Assembly (NCBI RefSeq): GCF_029953285.1
Contig: NZ_JASAOI010000063.1
Span: forward strand, 33,539 to 97,538
Direction: 5' to 3'
Origin: Yinghuangia seranimata
GTDB taxonomy: Bacteria > Actinomycetota > Actinomycetes > Streptomycetales > Streptomycetaceae
DNA: 64,000 bases
The notes beneath the pieces were generated by a model. The model was not told where the DNA came from and ran no database searches. It worked only from the letters and a program-made list of their open reading frames with translations. The stretch's first letter is position 1; every line of letters starts with the position of its first letter. This document shows positions 1 through 7,657 of the stretch, piece after piece. The position numbers and the translations under genes are program-made.

Positions 1-729
1 AGACTGGGAGAGCTGGTGTTCTGTTCGGGGGTCTATATCGGCCAGATCGAAACGGCCGTGCGCAAACCGCAGTTGGACATGTCGAAGCGCCTCGACGAGG
101 TGCTGAAGACCGGCGGGCTGCTCACGCGCCTGTGCAGGCTGGTCAACCGGACGCGGCACGCGGAGTACTTCGCGCCGGTGGCCGAGTTGGAGGCGCTGGC
201 GACGGAGATCTACGAGTACGCGCCGATGCTGGTGCCTGGGTTGCTCCAGACGCCCGAGTACGCGAAAGCGGTGATCCTCGGCGCGCAGCCGATGATCGCC
301 GAGTCGGAGTTGGCGGAGCTCGTTGCGGCACGCATCGAACGATCGCAGTTGCTGGAACGCCAAACACCGCCGCTGTTCTGGGCGGTGCTGGACGAAAGCG
401 TGCTGCGACGCCCGGTCGGTGGCGCCAGCGTGATGCGTGAGCAGCTCGCGCATATCGCCGATCTGATCAGGCGTCGACGAGTGGCCGTCCAGGTGCTGCC
501 GTATGCGGCGGGCGCGCATGCGTTGATGGATGGATTCCTCAAGTTCATGGACTTCGAGGACGCGCCTTCGGTGGCGTACATCGAGGGAGTTCGTGCTGGT
601 CAGCTGCTGGACGATCCGGCCACTATCAAGCTGTGCCGACTGTCCTACGATTGCGTCAGGGCCGCTGCGTTGTCGCCGGAGGCGTCCCTGGATCTCATCG
701 TGTCGGCGGCGGAGGACCAGGCGAAATGA
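1..729 (+). CDS. XRE-family regulator with DUF5753 domain (5' partial)
   Basis: The frame is open through base 1, so the gene starts upstream of the window and only about 242 residues are visible. The first 40 residues look like the last helices of an XRE helix-turn-helix (VYIGQIETAVRKPQLD). The rest is a DUF5753 effector-like domain with the usual MLVPGLLQTPEYA and LRRPVGG motifs. Its stop overlaps the start of the DUF397 gene (ATGA), the standard arrangement of the WhiJ-type regulator pairs that are abundant in Streptomyces, where the DUF397 partner is thought to act with the DNA-binding protein in development or antibiotic control. The specific target cannot be told from sequence. Confidence 0.93.
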   Translation, partial: RLGELVFCSGVYIGQIETAVRKPQLDMSKRLDEVLKTGGLLTRLCRLVNRTRHAEYFAPVAELEALATEIYEYAPMLVPGLLQTPEYAKAVILGAQPMIAESELAELVAARIERSQLLERQTPPLFWAVLDESVLRRPVGGASVMREQLAHIADLIRRRRVAVQVLPYAAGAHALMDGFLKFMDFEDAPSVAYIEGVRAGQLLDDPATIKLCRLSYDCVRAAALSPEASLDLIVSAAEDQAK

Positions 730-923
730 AGGCTGAGATCGCTCCGTTGAGCTCGTTGGCTTGGCGCAAGAGCTCGTACAGCAACGGCACGGGTGGAGAC
801 TGCGTCGAGGTCGCCGACGGCAACCTCCCGCTCGTCCCCGTCCGTGACTCGAAGGACACCGCGCGCGGGCACCTGCTCATCCCCGCGTCCCGGTGGGCGT
901 CCTTCACCGACGCGCTGAAGTAG
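726..923 (+). CDS. DUF397 protein, partner of the upstream XRE regulator
   Basis: A 65-residue protein with the DUF397 hallmarks WRKSSYSNGTGGDCVEVA near the N-terminus and VPVRDSKD in the middle. The start is the ATG overlapping the regulator's stop (ATGA), so translation is coupled. DUF397 proteins accompany DUF5753 regulators in actinomycetes and are believed to modulate them (AbaA-like and WhiJ clusters). The overlap supports one functional unit. Molecular mode unknown. Confidence 0.93.
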   Translation: MKAEIAPLSSLAWRKSSYSNGTGGDCVEVADGNLPLVPVRDSKDTARGHLLIPASRWASFTDALK

Positions 924-936
924 TGGCAACGGCAAA

Positions 937-966
937 GGGCGGGGACTGACGAATCAGTCCCCGCCC
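937..966. terminator. Bidirectional terminator hairpin
   Basis: A perfect 13-bp stem (GGGCGGGGACTGA and its complement) with a CGAA loop lies between the convergent DUF397 gene and the dppF-like gene. It probably ends both transcripts. Confidence 0.85.
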
Positions 967-984
967 GTTCGCGTAATGCTGGGG

Positions 985-2286
985 CTAGTCGACCAGGTGG
1001 CAGGCCGCCTGGATCGGGGCCGTGGTGTTGCTGACGAGCTTCAGGCGAGGGTCGGTGCCTTCGGCGAACTCGACGTGGGCCTTGCCGTCGCGGGCCTCGA
1101 TCGTCTTCACGCCGCGCCAGAACGGGTCCTCGGCGGTCTTCTCCCGGACCCGGTCGAGGAGGCTGATGATCGCCGCCGCCTCGTGGCCGCGTCCGGGGGT
1201 GAGGCTGAGCTGCCGGATGCCCGGCGCGGTGAGTTCGACCGGCCGGCCGAACAGCGCCGTGTCGGCCACGCGCACGTCCTCGCCCTCGGCCAGCCAGTGG
1301 CGTTCGAGCAGCGCGCCCAGGTCGCGGCCTTCCCATCCGCAGCCGGCCACGGCGACCGGGCAACGCGGGTGGAACGAGCAGCCGAGCGGCGGTGCGGCCG
1401 CGTCGGGGATCTCGCCGCGGGGGAGGTCGCGCGGAACGCCGACCTTCTCCGGGTCCGGGATCGCCCCGAGCAGCGCCTTGGTGTACGGGTGCCGCGGGTT
1501 CGCGAAGATCTCCTCGGTGGGGCCGATCTCGACGACCCGGCCGAGGTACATGATCGCGATGCGGTCGCAGAAGAACTTGGCGCTGGCCAGGTCGTGCGTC
1601 ACGTAGACGTACGTCAGGTCCAGGTCCCGCTTCAGGTCCAGGAACAGCTGGAGGATCTTGGCCCGGACGCTCATGTCGAGCATCGAGATGGGCTCGTCCG
1701 CGACCAGCAGTTCGGGGCCCGCGATGATGGCACGGGCCATCACGGCGCGCTGCTTCTGGCCGCCGGACAGGTCCGACGGGAACTTGTCCATGAACAGCTC
1801 GGCCGGGCTGAGCCCGACCCGCTCCAGGGTCTCGGCGACCTTGGCGCGGCGCTCGACGGGGTCCGGCACCAGACCGTGGATCTGGAGCGGGTGGCCGACC
1901 GCGGTGGCGATGTCCATGGACGGGTTGAGCGACGCGTGCGGGTCCTGGAAGACCATCTGCAGCTTGCGGCGCAGCGGGCGCAGGTCGGACTCCTTGAGCC
2001 CGGCCAGCTCGCGGCCGCGGTAGCGGATGCTGCCGCCGGTGGCGCGGTTGAGGCCGAGCAGGGTGCGGCCGAGCGTGGTCTTGCCCGAGCCGGACTCGCC
2101 GACCAGGCCGAGCACCTCGCCCTTGTTCAGGCTGAACGACACGCCGTCGACGGCCTTGACGGCGCCGGCGTCGCGGTTGAACAGGCCGCCGCGCAGCGGG
2201 AAGTGCACCTGGAGGTCGGCGACCTCGATCAGCGTCTCGGCGTCCTTCGCGGTCTCGGACGTCGCGGTGTCAGGCTTCGTCAGCAA
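985..2286 (-). CDS. Dipeptide/oligopeptide-type ABC transporter ATPase (DppF/OppF-like)
   Basis: A 433-residue ATPase of the peptide/nickel uptake family. Walker A is GESGSGKT at about residues 63-70, followed by the signature LSGGQKQR, Walker B LLVADEP and an oligopeptide C-terminal motif (GCSFHPRCP). The start is a TTG 17 bases inside the end of the upstream ATPase gene, so it is probably translated by coupling. It is the last gene of a five-gene leftward operon. After the oligo_HPY motif it carries an extension of about 100 residues (ending QAACHLVD) beyond the length usual for DppF. The extension has no membrane segment and I do not recognise it. Substrate is not defined by sequence. Confidence 0.93.
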   Translation of the reverse strand: MLTKPDTATSETAKDAETLIEVADLQVHFPLRGGLFNRDAGAVKAVDGVSFSLNKGEVLGLVGESGSGKTTLGRTLLGLNRATGGSIRYRGRELAGLKESDLRPLRRKLQMVFQDPHASLNPSMDIATAVGHPLQIHGLVPDPVERRAKVAETLERVGLSPAELFMDKFPSDLSGGQKQRAVMARAIIAGPELLVADEPISMLDMSVRAKILQLFLDLKRDLDLTYVYVTHDLASAKFFCDRIAIMYLGRVVEIGPTEEIFANPRHPYTKALLGAIPDPEKVGVPRDLPRGEIPDAAAPPLGCSFHPRCPVAVAGCGWEGRDLGALLERHWLAEGEDVRVADTALFGRPVELTAPGIRQLSLTPGRGHEAAAIISLLDRVREKTAEDPFWRGVKTIEARDGKAHVEFAEGTDPRLKLVSNTTAPIQAACHLVD

Positions 2287-3337
2287 CGCTGATCTCCTCG
2301 ACCTCGAGCGGAAGGCGGCCTTCCGCGGTGGTCATGTCGGGCACCGGCAGCCAGCACGTGTTGCGGCTGCCGGAGGGCAGCAGCACCTCGGGCGGAGCCT
2401 CTTCGGCGCACACCCGCATCGCCTTGGGGCAGCGCGGGTGGAAACGGCAGCCGACGGGCGGGTGCGCGAGGTCGGGCGGCGAGCCGGGGATGAAGTGCAG
2501 CCCGGTGGTGCCGAGCGAGATGGTGGAGCGCAGCAGCTCCTGCGTGTAGGGGTGCTGCGGGTTGGCGAACACCTCGCGGGCGTCGCCCTGTTCGACGATG
2601 TGGCCGGCGTACATCACCGCGACGCGGTCGCACGCCTCGGCGACGATGCCGAGGTTGTGGGTGATGAGCACCAGCGCGGTGTCGAAGTTGCGGCGCAGGT
2701 CGGCGAGGATCTGGATGATCTGCGCCTCGACCAGCACGTCGAGTGCGGTGGTCGGCTCGTCGGCGACGACGAACGCGGGCCGCAGCACGAGCGCGAGCGC
2801 GATCATGATGCGCTGCCGCATACCGCCCGAGAACTCGTGCGGGTACGACTCGTAGCGGCTGGCCGGGATGCCCATGCCGCGCAGCGCCTCGAGCGCGCGG
2901 GACCGGATCTGGTCCTTGGGCAGTTCGGGGTGGTGCGTCTTGAGGGTCTCCTCGAAGTGCTCGGAGACTTTCATCAGCGGGTTGAGCCGGGTCATCGGCT
3001 CCTGGAAGATCAGGCCGAGCTCGGGGCCGCGGAGCTGCTGGAGCTCCTTGGCCGGCATGCCGACGAGGTTCTTCCCGGCGAAGCGGACCTCGCCGTCCAC
3101 CGCCGCGCCGGCCGGCAGCAGGCCGAGGACGCCGCGGCCGAGCGTCGACTTGCCGCAGCCGGACTCGCCGACCAGGCCGAGCGTCTCGCCCGGGCGGACG
3201 TCGAAGGTGACACCGTCGACGGCGGCGACGGGGCCGCGCGTGCTGCCGTACCAGACGCGCAGGTCGCGCGCGGACAGGACGGGCGACGCGGACTCGCGGG
3301 CCTCGGTGGTGCTTTCGGTGCTGCTCGCGGTGGTCAC
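2270..3337 (-). CDS. Dipeptide/oligopeptide-type ABC transporter ATPase (DppD/OppD-like)
   Basis: A 355-residue ATPase with Walker A GESGCGKST at about residues 57-65, signature SGGMRQR, Walker B VVADEPTTALD and the C-terminal oligo_HPY motif FHPRCPKAM. The start is a GTG overlapping the stop of the permease gene by GTGA. It should pair with the DppF-like ATPase to energise the DppBC permease. The family imports peptides, nickel or sugars depending on the binding protein. The operon has its own lipoprotein binding protein at 5620-7215. Confidence 0.95.
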   Translation of the reverse strand: MTTASSTESTTEARESASPVLSARDLRVWYGSTRGPVAAVDGVTFDVRPGETLGLVGESGCGKSTLGRGVLGLLPAGAAVDGEVRFAGKNLVGMPAKELQQLRGPELGLIFQEPMTRLNPLMKVSEHFEETLKTHHPELPKDQIRSRALEALRGMGIPASRYESYPHEFSGGMRQRIMIALALVLRPAFVVADEPTTALDVLVEAQIIQILADLRRNFDTALVLITHNLGIVAEACDRVAVMYAGHIVEQGDAREVFANPQHPYTQELLRSTISLGTTGLHFIPGSPPDLAHPPVGCRFHPRCPKAMRVCAEEAPPEVLLPSGSRNTCWLPVPDMTTAEGRLPLEVEEISVADEA

Positions 3338-4497
3338 TTGCCCTCCTCCTGCGGCTGCTCGGAACCGGCGGTCTCGGCGGTCTCGGCGGTCTCGGTGCTC
3401 TCTGCGCCGTCGGCCGCGGCCGGTTCGGCCTCGGTCTCGGTGCTCTCCGCCGCCGGCGCGTCGGCCTGGGCCGGCACGGCGGCGACGGTCACCACGGTGC
3501 GCGGCTTGGTCAGCGCCGGGATGATCACCTTGGAGATCTTGCGGCGGCGCATCGTCGGGTTGAGCACGTCGTTGAGGCCTTCACCCAACAGGGTGAACCC
3601 GAGGATGGCCAGGACGATAGCCACACAGGGGAACGTCGCGGTCCACCAGATGTCGGCGTTGATGTCGGTCAGCGCGCGGCTGACGTCGTAGCCCCACTCG
3701 GCGGCCTCGGTCGGCTGGATGCCGAAGCCGAGGAAGCCCAGGCCGGCCAGCGTCGACAGCGCGTCGGCGGCGTTGACGGTCGTGATGACCGGCACCGACT
3801 GGATGACGTTGCCGAAGATGTAGCGGCGCATGATGGTGCCCGGCTTGGCGCCGATCGCGCGGGCCGCCTCGACGTACATCGCCTCGCGCGCGGACAACGT
3901 GGACGCGCGCACCACGCGGAAGTACTGCGGGATGTAGACCACGGTGATGGCGATCGCCGTGGTGAGCACGCCGCCGCCCGGCAGACCCTGGAACATGAAC
4001 GCGGCGACGATCGCCAGCAGCAGGTACGGGAACGCGAAGAGCGTGTCCATGATCAGGACGAGGATCCGGTCCAGCCACCCGCCGAAGAAGCCGGACACCA
4101 GGCCCAGCAGCACGCCGACGATGAGCGAGAACACCACGGCGAGGACCATGACCTCGAGCGCGGTGCGGGCGCCCCAGATGACGCGCGACAGCACGTCCAG
4201 GCTCTGCACGGTGGTGCCGAACGTGTTGGTCCCGCTGGGCTCGCCGAGCTTCGGGAAGCGCTCGCCGCCGTCCTGGTACGTGTCGAAGTCGTACGGCGAG
4301 ATCCACGGCGCGAGCAGCGCGGTCAGCACGAACAGCGTGCTCAGCACGATGCCGGACCACAGCATGAACTTGCCGATGCCGTGCGCCTCGCGGATCAGCC
4401 CGAGGGTCTGGCGCGGCCCCGAGAACCGGCGGCCCTTGGAGCGCGCCGCGGACGGGGCGACGGTGGTGACCGGCGGGGTCGTCTGCATGCTCGTCAT
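3334..4497 (-). CDS. ABC transporter permease, DppC/OppC-like
   Basis: A 387-residue inner-membrane permease. The ATG start overlaps the stop of the preceding permease in a TGATG junction. It has an N-terminal cytosolic stretch, a first transmembrane helix (WSGIVLSTLFVLTALLAP), a periplasmic loop and the BPD_transp_1 core with the EAA-type motif around EAARAIGAKPGTIMRRYIF. The last 60 or so residues form an unusual Ala/Glu/Thr-rich acidic tail (repeats of TAETAE type) that is low complexity and longer than in typical DppC. It acts with the DppB-like protein and the two ATPases. Confidence 0.94.
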   Translation of the reverse strand: MTSMQTTPPVTTVAPSAARSKGRRFSGPRQTLGLIREAHGIGKFMLWSGIVLSTLFVLTALLAPWISPYDFDTYQDGGERFPKLGEPSGTNTFGTTVQSLDVLSRVIWGARTALEVMVLAVVFSLIVGVLLGLVSGFFGGWLDRILVLIMDTLFAFPYLLLAIVAAFMFQGLPGGGVLTTAIAITVVYIPQYFRVVRASTLSAREAMYVEAARAIGAKPGTIMRRYIFGNVIQSVPVITTVNAADALSTLAGLGFLGFGIQPTEAAEWGYDVSRALTDINADIWWTATFPCVAIVLAILGFTLLGEGLNDVLNPTMRRRKISKVIIPALTKPRTVVTVAAVPAQADAPAAESTETEAEPAAADGAESTETAETAETAGSEQPQEEGK

Positions 4498-5531
4498 CAG
4501 TACCGCACCCTCGGGTCGATCAGCGCGTTGACAAAGTCGATCAGGATGCCGATCACGATCACGACCACCGCGATGAACGTGACGATGCCCTGGACGGCGA
4601 TGTAGTCGCGCGCGTTGAGGTAGTTGATGAGCTGGTTGCCGAGGCCGGGCCAGCTGAACGTTTTCTCGGTGAGGACCGAGCCGCCGAGCAGCAGGGCGAC
4701 CTGCATGCCGATGACGGTGATCACCGGGATGAGCGCGTTGCGGAAGGCGTGCTTGGTGACCACCTTGTGCTCGCGGATGCCGCGGGCGCGAGCGGCCTCG
4801 ACGTAGTCGCCGCGCAGCGTCTGGATGAGGTTGACGCGCACCATGCGGATGAAGACGCCGACGATGATCAGCCCGAGCGTGACCGACGGGAGGATCAGGT
4901 GGAGGAAGATGTTGTGCACCGCGTTCCAGTCGCCGGCCATGGCGGCGTCGACGATCAGGATGTGGCTCTTGGTGGGCACACTCGCCTGGATCAGGGGTGA
5001 CGCCTGAAGGCTCGAGTCGTCGAGCCAGCCCAGCTTCTTGACGAAGACGATCTGGGCCAGGGCGCCGAGCACGAACGCCGGTGCCGCGTACGTCACGATG
5101 CCGAACAACCGGATCGCGACGTCGAAGCCGGTGTCTCTGTACCGGCCGGCGAGCAGGCCGAGCGGCAGACCGACGACGAGGGCGACGAAGAGCGCCGCGA
5201 GCGCGAGCGTGAGCGTCGCGCCGCCGTTCTCCACGATGATGTCGGTCACTTTGCGGTGGTCCGAGATCGTCGTGCCGAAGTCGCCCTTGACGACGTTGCC
5301 GAGGTACTCGCCGTACTGGTTGATGAGCGGCCGGTCGAATCCGGCGGCGTGCCGCTTCGCGGCGATCTGCTCGGCGGTCATCTTCGCGCCGCCCGCGGAG
5401 GCGGTCACCGGGTCGCCGGGGGCGACACGCAGCATGAAGAAGACCAGCGTCAGCAGGATCAGCACCATCGGGACCGCCATCGCGAGCCGGATGACGAAGT
5501 ACCGGCCGAGGCTCCCTGATTTCTGGCTCAT
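4497..5531 (-). CDS. ABC transporter permease, DppB/OppB-like
   Basis: A 344-residue permease starting MSQKSGSLGRYFVIRLAMA, with six predicted membrane segments and the cytosolic EAARARGIREHKVVTKHAFRN loop that docks on the ATPase. The start is the ATG after a GAAGGAAT ribosome site. An upstream in-frame extension exists but runs through the intercistronic hairpin and is unlikely to be translated. It is the first permease of the operon, placed after a strong hairpin that separates it from the binding-protein gene. Confidence 0.95.
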   Translation of the reverse strand: MSQKSGSLGRYFVIRLAMAVPMVLILLTLVFFMLRVAPGDPVTASAGGAKMTAEQIAAKRHAAGFDRPLINQYGEYLGNVVKGDFGTTISDHRKVTDIIVENGGATLTLALAALFVALVVGLPLGLLAGRYRDTGFDVAIRLFGIVTYAAPAFVLGALAQIVFVKKLGWLDDSSLQASPLIQASVPTKSHILIVDAAMAGDWNAVHNIFLHLILPSVTLGLIIVGVFIRMVRVNLIQTLRGDYVEAARARGIREHKVVTKHAFRNALIPVITVIGMQVALLLGGSVLTEKTFSWPGLGNQLINYLNARDYIAVQGIVTFIAVVVIVIGILIDFVNALIDPRVRY

Positions 5532-5559
5532 AGTCAGATTCCTTCGGGGACACGCCACG

Positions 5560-5588
5560 GGGCACGGGCGGGTGACCCGCCCGTGCCC
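5560..5588 (-). terminator. Intercistronic hairpin between binding protein and permeases
   Basis: A perfect 13-bp GC stem (GGGCACGGGCGGG with its complement) and TGA loop lie between the binding-protein stop and dppB. There is no T run. It probably acts as a partial terminator or as an mRNA 3' end stabiliser, giving excess binding protein. A similar hairpin occupies the same place in the second ABC operon (38746-38773). Confidence 0.7.
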
Positions 5589-5619
5589 GTTGCGCTGTCC
5601 TACGCGAGTGTGCGGCGGA

Positions 5620-7215
5620 CTACTTCTTGCTGATGACCCAGAAGCTGACCAGGACGGAGACGTCCAGGGTCTTGTCGACACCCTCGACACCCGGGCGCGT
5701 CACCGCGACCTGCTTGCCCTGCCAGAGCGGGATGTACGGAACGTCGTCGGCGGCGATCTTCTGCGCTTCGGCGAAGGCCGCGTTGCGGGCCGCCGGGTCG
5801 GCGCTGGTGCGCTCCTTCTCGATCAGCGCCTTGGCGGCCGGGTTGTCGTAGTTCACGTGGAACGTGCCGTCAGGACGCAGGAAGGGCTCGATGTAGTTGT
5901 CCGAGTCCGGGAAGTCCGGCTGCCAGCCCGCACCCCACGCGGCGTACTCGCCGGCCGCGAAGGACTTCTTGTAGGCCTCCCACTCCGTGGTCTGGAGGTT
6001 GACCTTGAACAGGCCCGAGGCGTCCAGCTGGCGCTTGATCTCGGTGTACTCGTCCGCCGTGGTGGCGCCGTAGTGGCCCGGGTTGTACCAGAGCGTCAGG
6101 TCGACCGGCGTCTTGACGCCCGCGGCGTCCAGGATCGCCTTGGCCTTGTCCTTGCTCGGCGCGCCGTACTTGTCCTTGAACGCGTCGGCGTGGCCGGCGA
6201 AGCCGTTCGCGACGAGCGAGTACAGCGGGTCGACGGTGCCGTTGTAGGCCTGCTTGATCATCGACTCGCGGTCGACGGTCTGCGCGATGGCCTGGCGGAC
6301 GGCCTTGTTGTCGACCGGGGCGCTCTTGACGTTGAACGTCATGAAGCGGATGGTCGAGCCGATGCCGTCGATGACCTTGATGCCCTGCGACGACTTGCCG
6401 CGCAGGTCGGTGATGTCGGTCGGCGACAGGCCGGTGACGGCGACGTCGACGGTGCCGTTCTCGATGGCCTGCTTGAGCGCCGACGACTCGGTGAAGTACT
6501 GGATGAGGAACTTGCCGTTGGCCGGCTTGATGTCACCCTTGTACTTGTCGTTGAGCTCGAAGACGGCCTGCTGGCCGGGCGTGTACTTGGCCAGCTTGTA
6601 GGCACCCGAGCCGAGCAGCGTGCTGTTGTCCGCGAGCTTGTCCAGCGGGTACTTGCCGCTGGACGGCACGATGGCGCCGACCTCGGAGGCCACGACGGAC
6701 GCGAAGGTCACGTCGGCGTTCTTGAGGTGGAAGACGACCGTGTTGTCGTCCGGGGCGTCGACGGTGTCCATCGAACCCAGCAGCGGCGCGGGGCCGTTCG
6801 GGTCGTTGATCTTCAGCATGCGCTCGAAGGAGAACTTGACGTCCTTCGCGGTGAGCGGCGTGCCGTCCGAGAAGGTCTGCCCCGGCTTCAGCGTGCAGCT
6901 GTAGGTCTTCGGGTCGGGGAAGTCGCACTTCTGCGCGGCGTCCGGGACGGCAGTGGTGCTGCCCTCCGGGAAGCGGTAGAGCTTCTGGAAGGTGTTGCGG
7001 ATGATCGTCCACGACGGGAGGTCGTAGGCGGCCGCCGGGTCGAGGGACCCCACCTTGTCGGTGGTGCCGAGGATGACGGTCCCGCCGCCACCGGCGCCGC
7101 CGCTCGGGTTGCCCCCGTTGCCCTTGCCGGAGCCGTCGTCGCTACTGCACGCCGCCATGGAGGCGGCGAGTATGCCGACCGTGGCCGCGGCGATAACGCG
7201 CTTCGTACGTGCCAT
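5620..7215 (-). CDS. Extracellular solute-binding lipoprotein, SBP_bac_5 family (peptide/nickel type)
   Basis: A 531-residue lipoprotein starting MARTKRVIAAATVGILAAS with the lipobox SMAAC, so it should be anchored outside the membrane. A Gly/Ser/Asn-rich linker follows, then the family-5 binding fold (GTVILGTTDKVGSLDPA near the N-terminus, LKPGQTFSDGTPLTAKDVKFS in the middle). The ATG chosen has an AGAGGGA ribosome site. The open frame extends 21 codons further up but the lipoprotein signal argues against it. First gene of the operon, so it is likely the most highly expressed. Family-5 ligands include peptides, oligosaccharides and metal chelates. Confidence 0.95.
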   Translation of the reverse strand: MARTKRVIAAATVGILAASMAACSSDDGSGKGNGGNPSGGAGGGGTVILGTTDKVGSLDPAAAYDLPSWTIIRNTFQKLYRFPEGSTTAVPDAAQKCDFPDPKTYSCTLKPGQTFSDGTPLTAKDVKFSFERMLKINDPNGPAPLLGSMDTVDAPDDNTVVFHLKNADVTFASVVASEVGAIVPSSGKYPLDKLADNSTLLGSGAYKLAKYTPGQQAVFELNDKYKGDIKPANGKFLIQYFTESSALKQAIENGTVDVAVTGLSPTDITDLRGKSSQGIKVIDGIGSTIRFMTFNVKSAPVDNKAVRQAIAQTVDRESMIKQAYNGTVDPLYSLVANGFAGHADAFKDKYGAPSKDKAKAILDAAGVKTPVDLTLWYNPGHYGATTADEYTEIKRQLDASGLFKVNLQTTEWEAYKKSFAAGEYAAWGAGWQPDFPDSDNYIEPFLRPDGTFHVNYDNPAAKALIEKERTSADPAARNAAFAEAQKIAADDVPYIPLWQGKQVAVTRPGVEGVDKTLDVSVLVSFWVISKK

Positions 7216-7657
7216 GGATGAAATCCCTCTGCCCAGGCGCCGAATGGTGGACACGCGGCGCTGCCTGGGCCGGAACACTAGCCGTCGGCCGGACCAGAAA
7301 GAGGAGGACGATTGGTCTCATAAACATCACGGACTGGACACGACATGGGACTTCGCGCGTAGAAAACCGGGCCCGACCAGTGGATCATGAGGTTTTGGTC
7401 CGGATGGGCCTTCGAATCGAAGGATCGAACGCGAATTCGGCTTCACGCCGAAAGTTGTTCTTTAATCGGCAAAGTTGCCTGGATCACATATCTACAAATC
7501 GGACATCTCTTTGTATTTATGGACCAAATACATCGGACAAACTGTCCAGATTGCGAGACCAGTCCCGGCCAACGGACATCACCATCCGATAGCCGGATCT
7601 TGACGGTGCATCAGATAACGGTCGGCGCACTCGTCAGCGCGCTCACCGGTGCTCCCG
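7216..7657. promoter_or_regulatory. 442-bp intergenic region carrying the ABC operon promoter
   Basis: No gene is supported here. The stretch 7400-7560 is clearly richer in A+T than its surroundings. A short palindrome GGACA-AAC-TGTCC sits at 7535-7547 and resembles a second one at 41235-41249. The leftward operon promoter should be in this region but I cannot place its -10 and -35 boxes with confidence. Confidence 0.5.

Noticed and set aside
2027..3691. Very long rightward frame opposite the ABC transporter genes
   Set aside because: It is the antisense shadow of well-supported ATPase and permease genes and has no domain.
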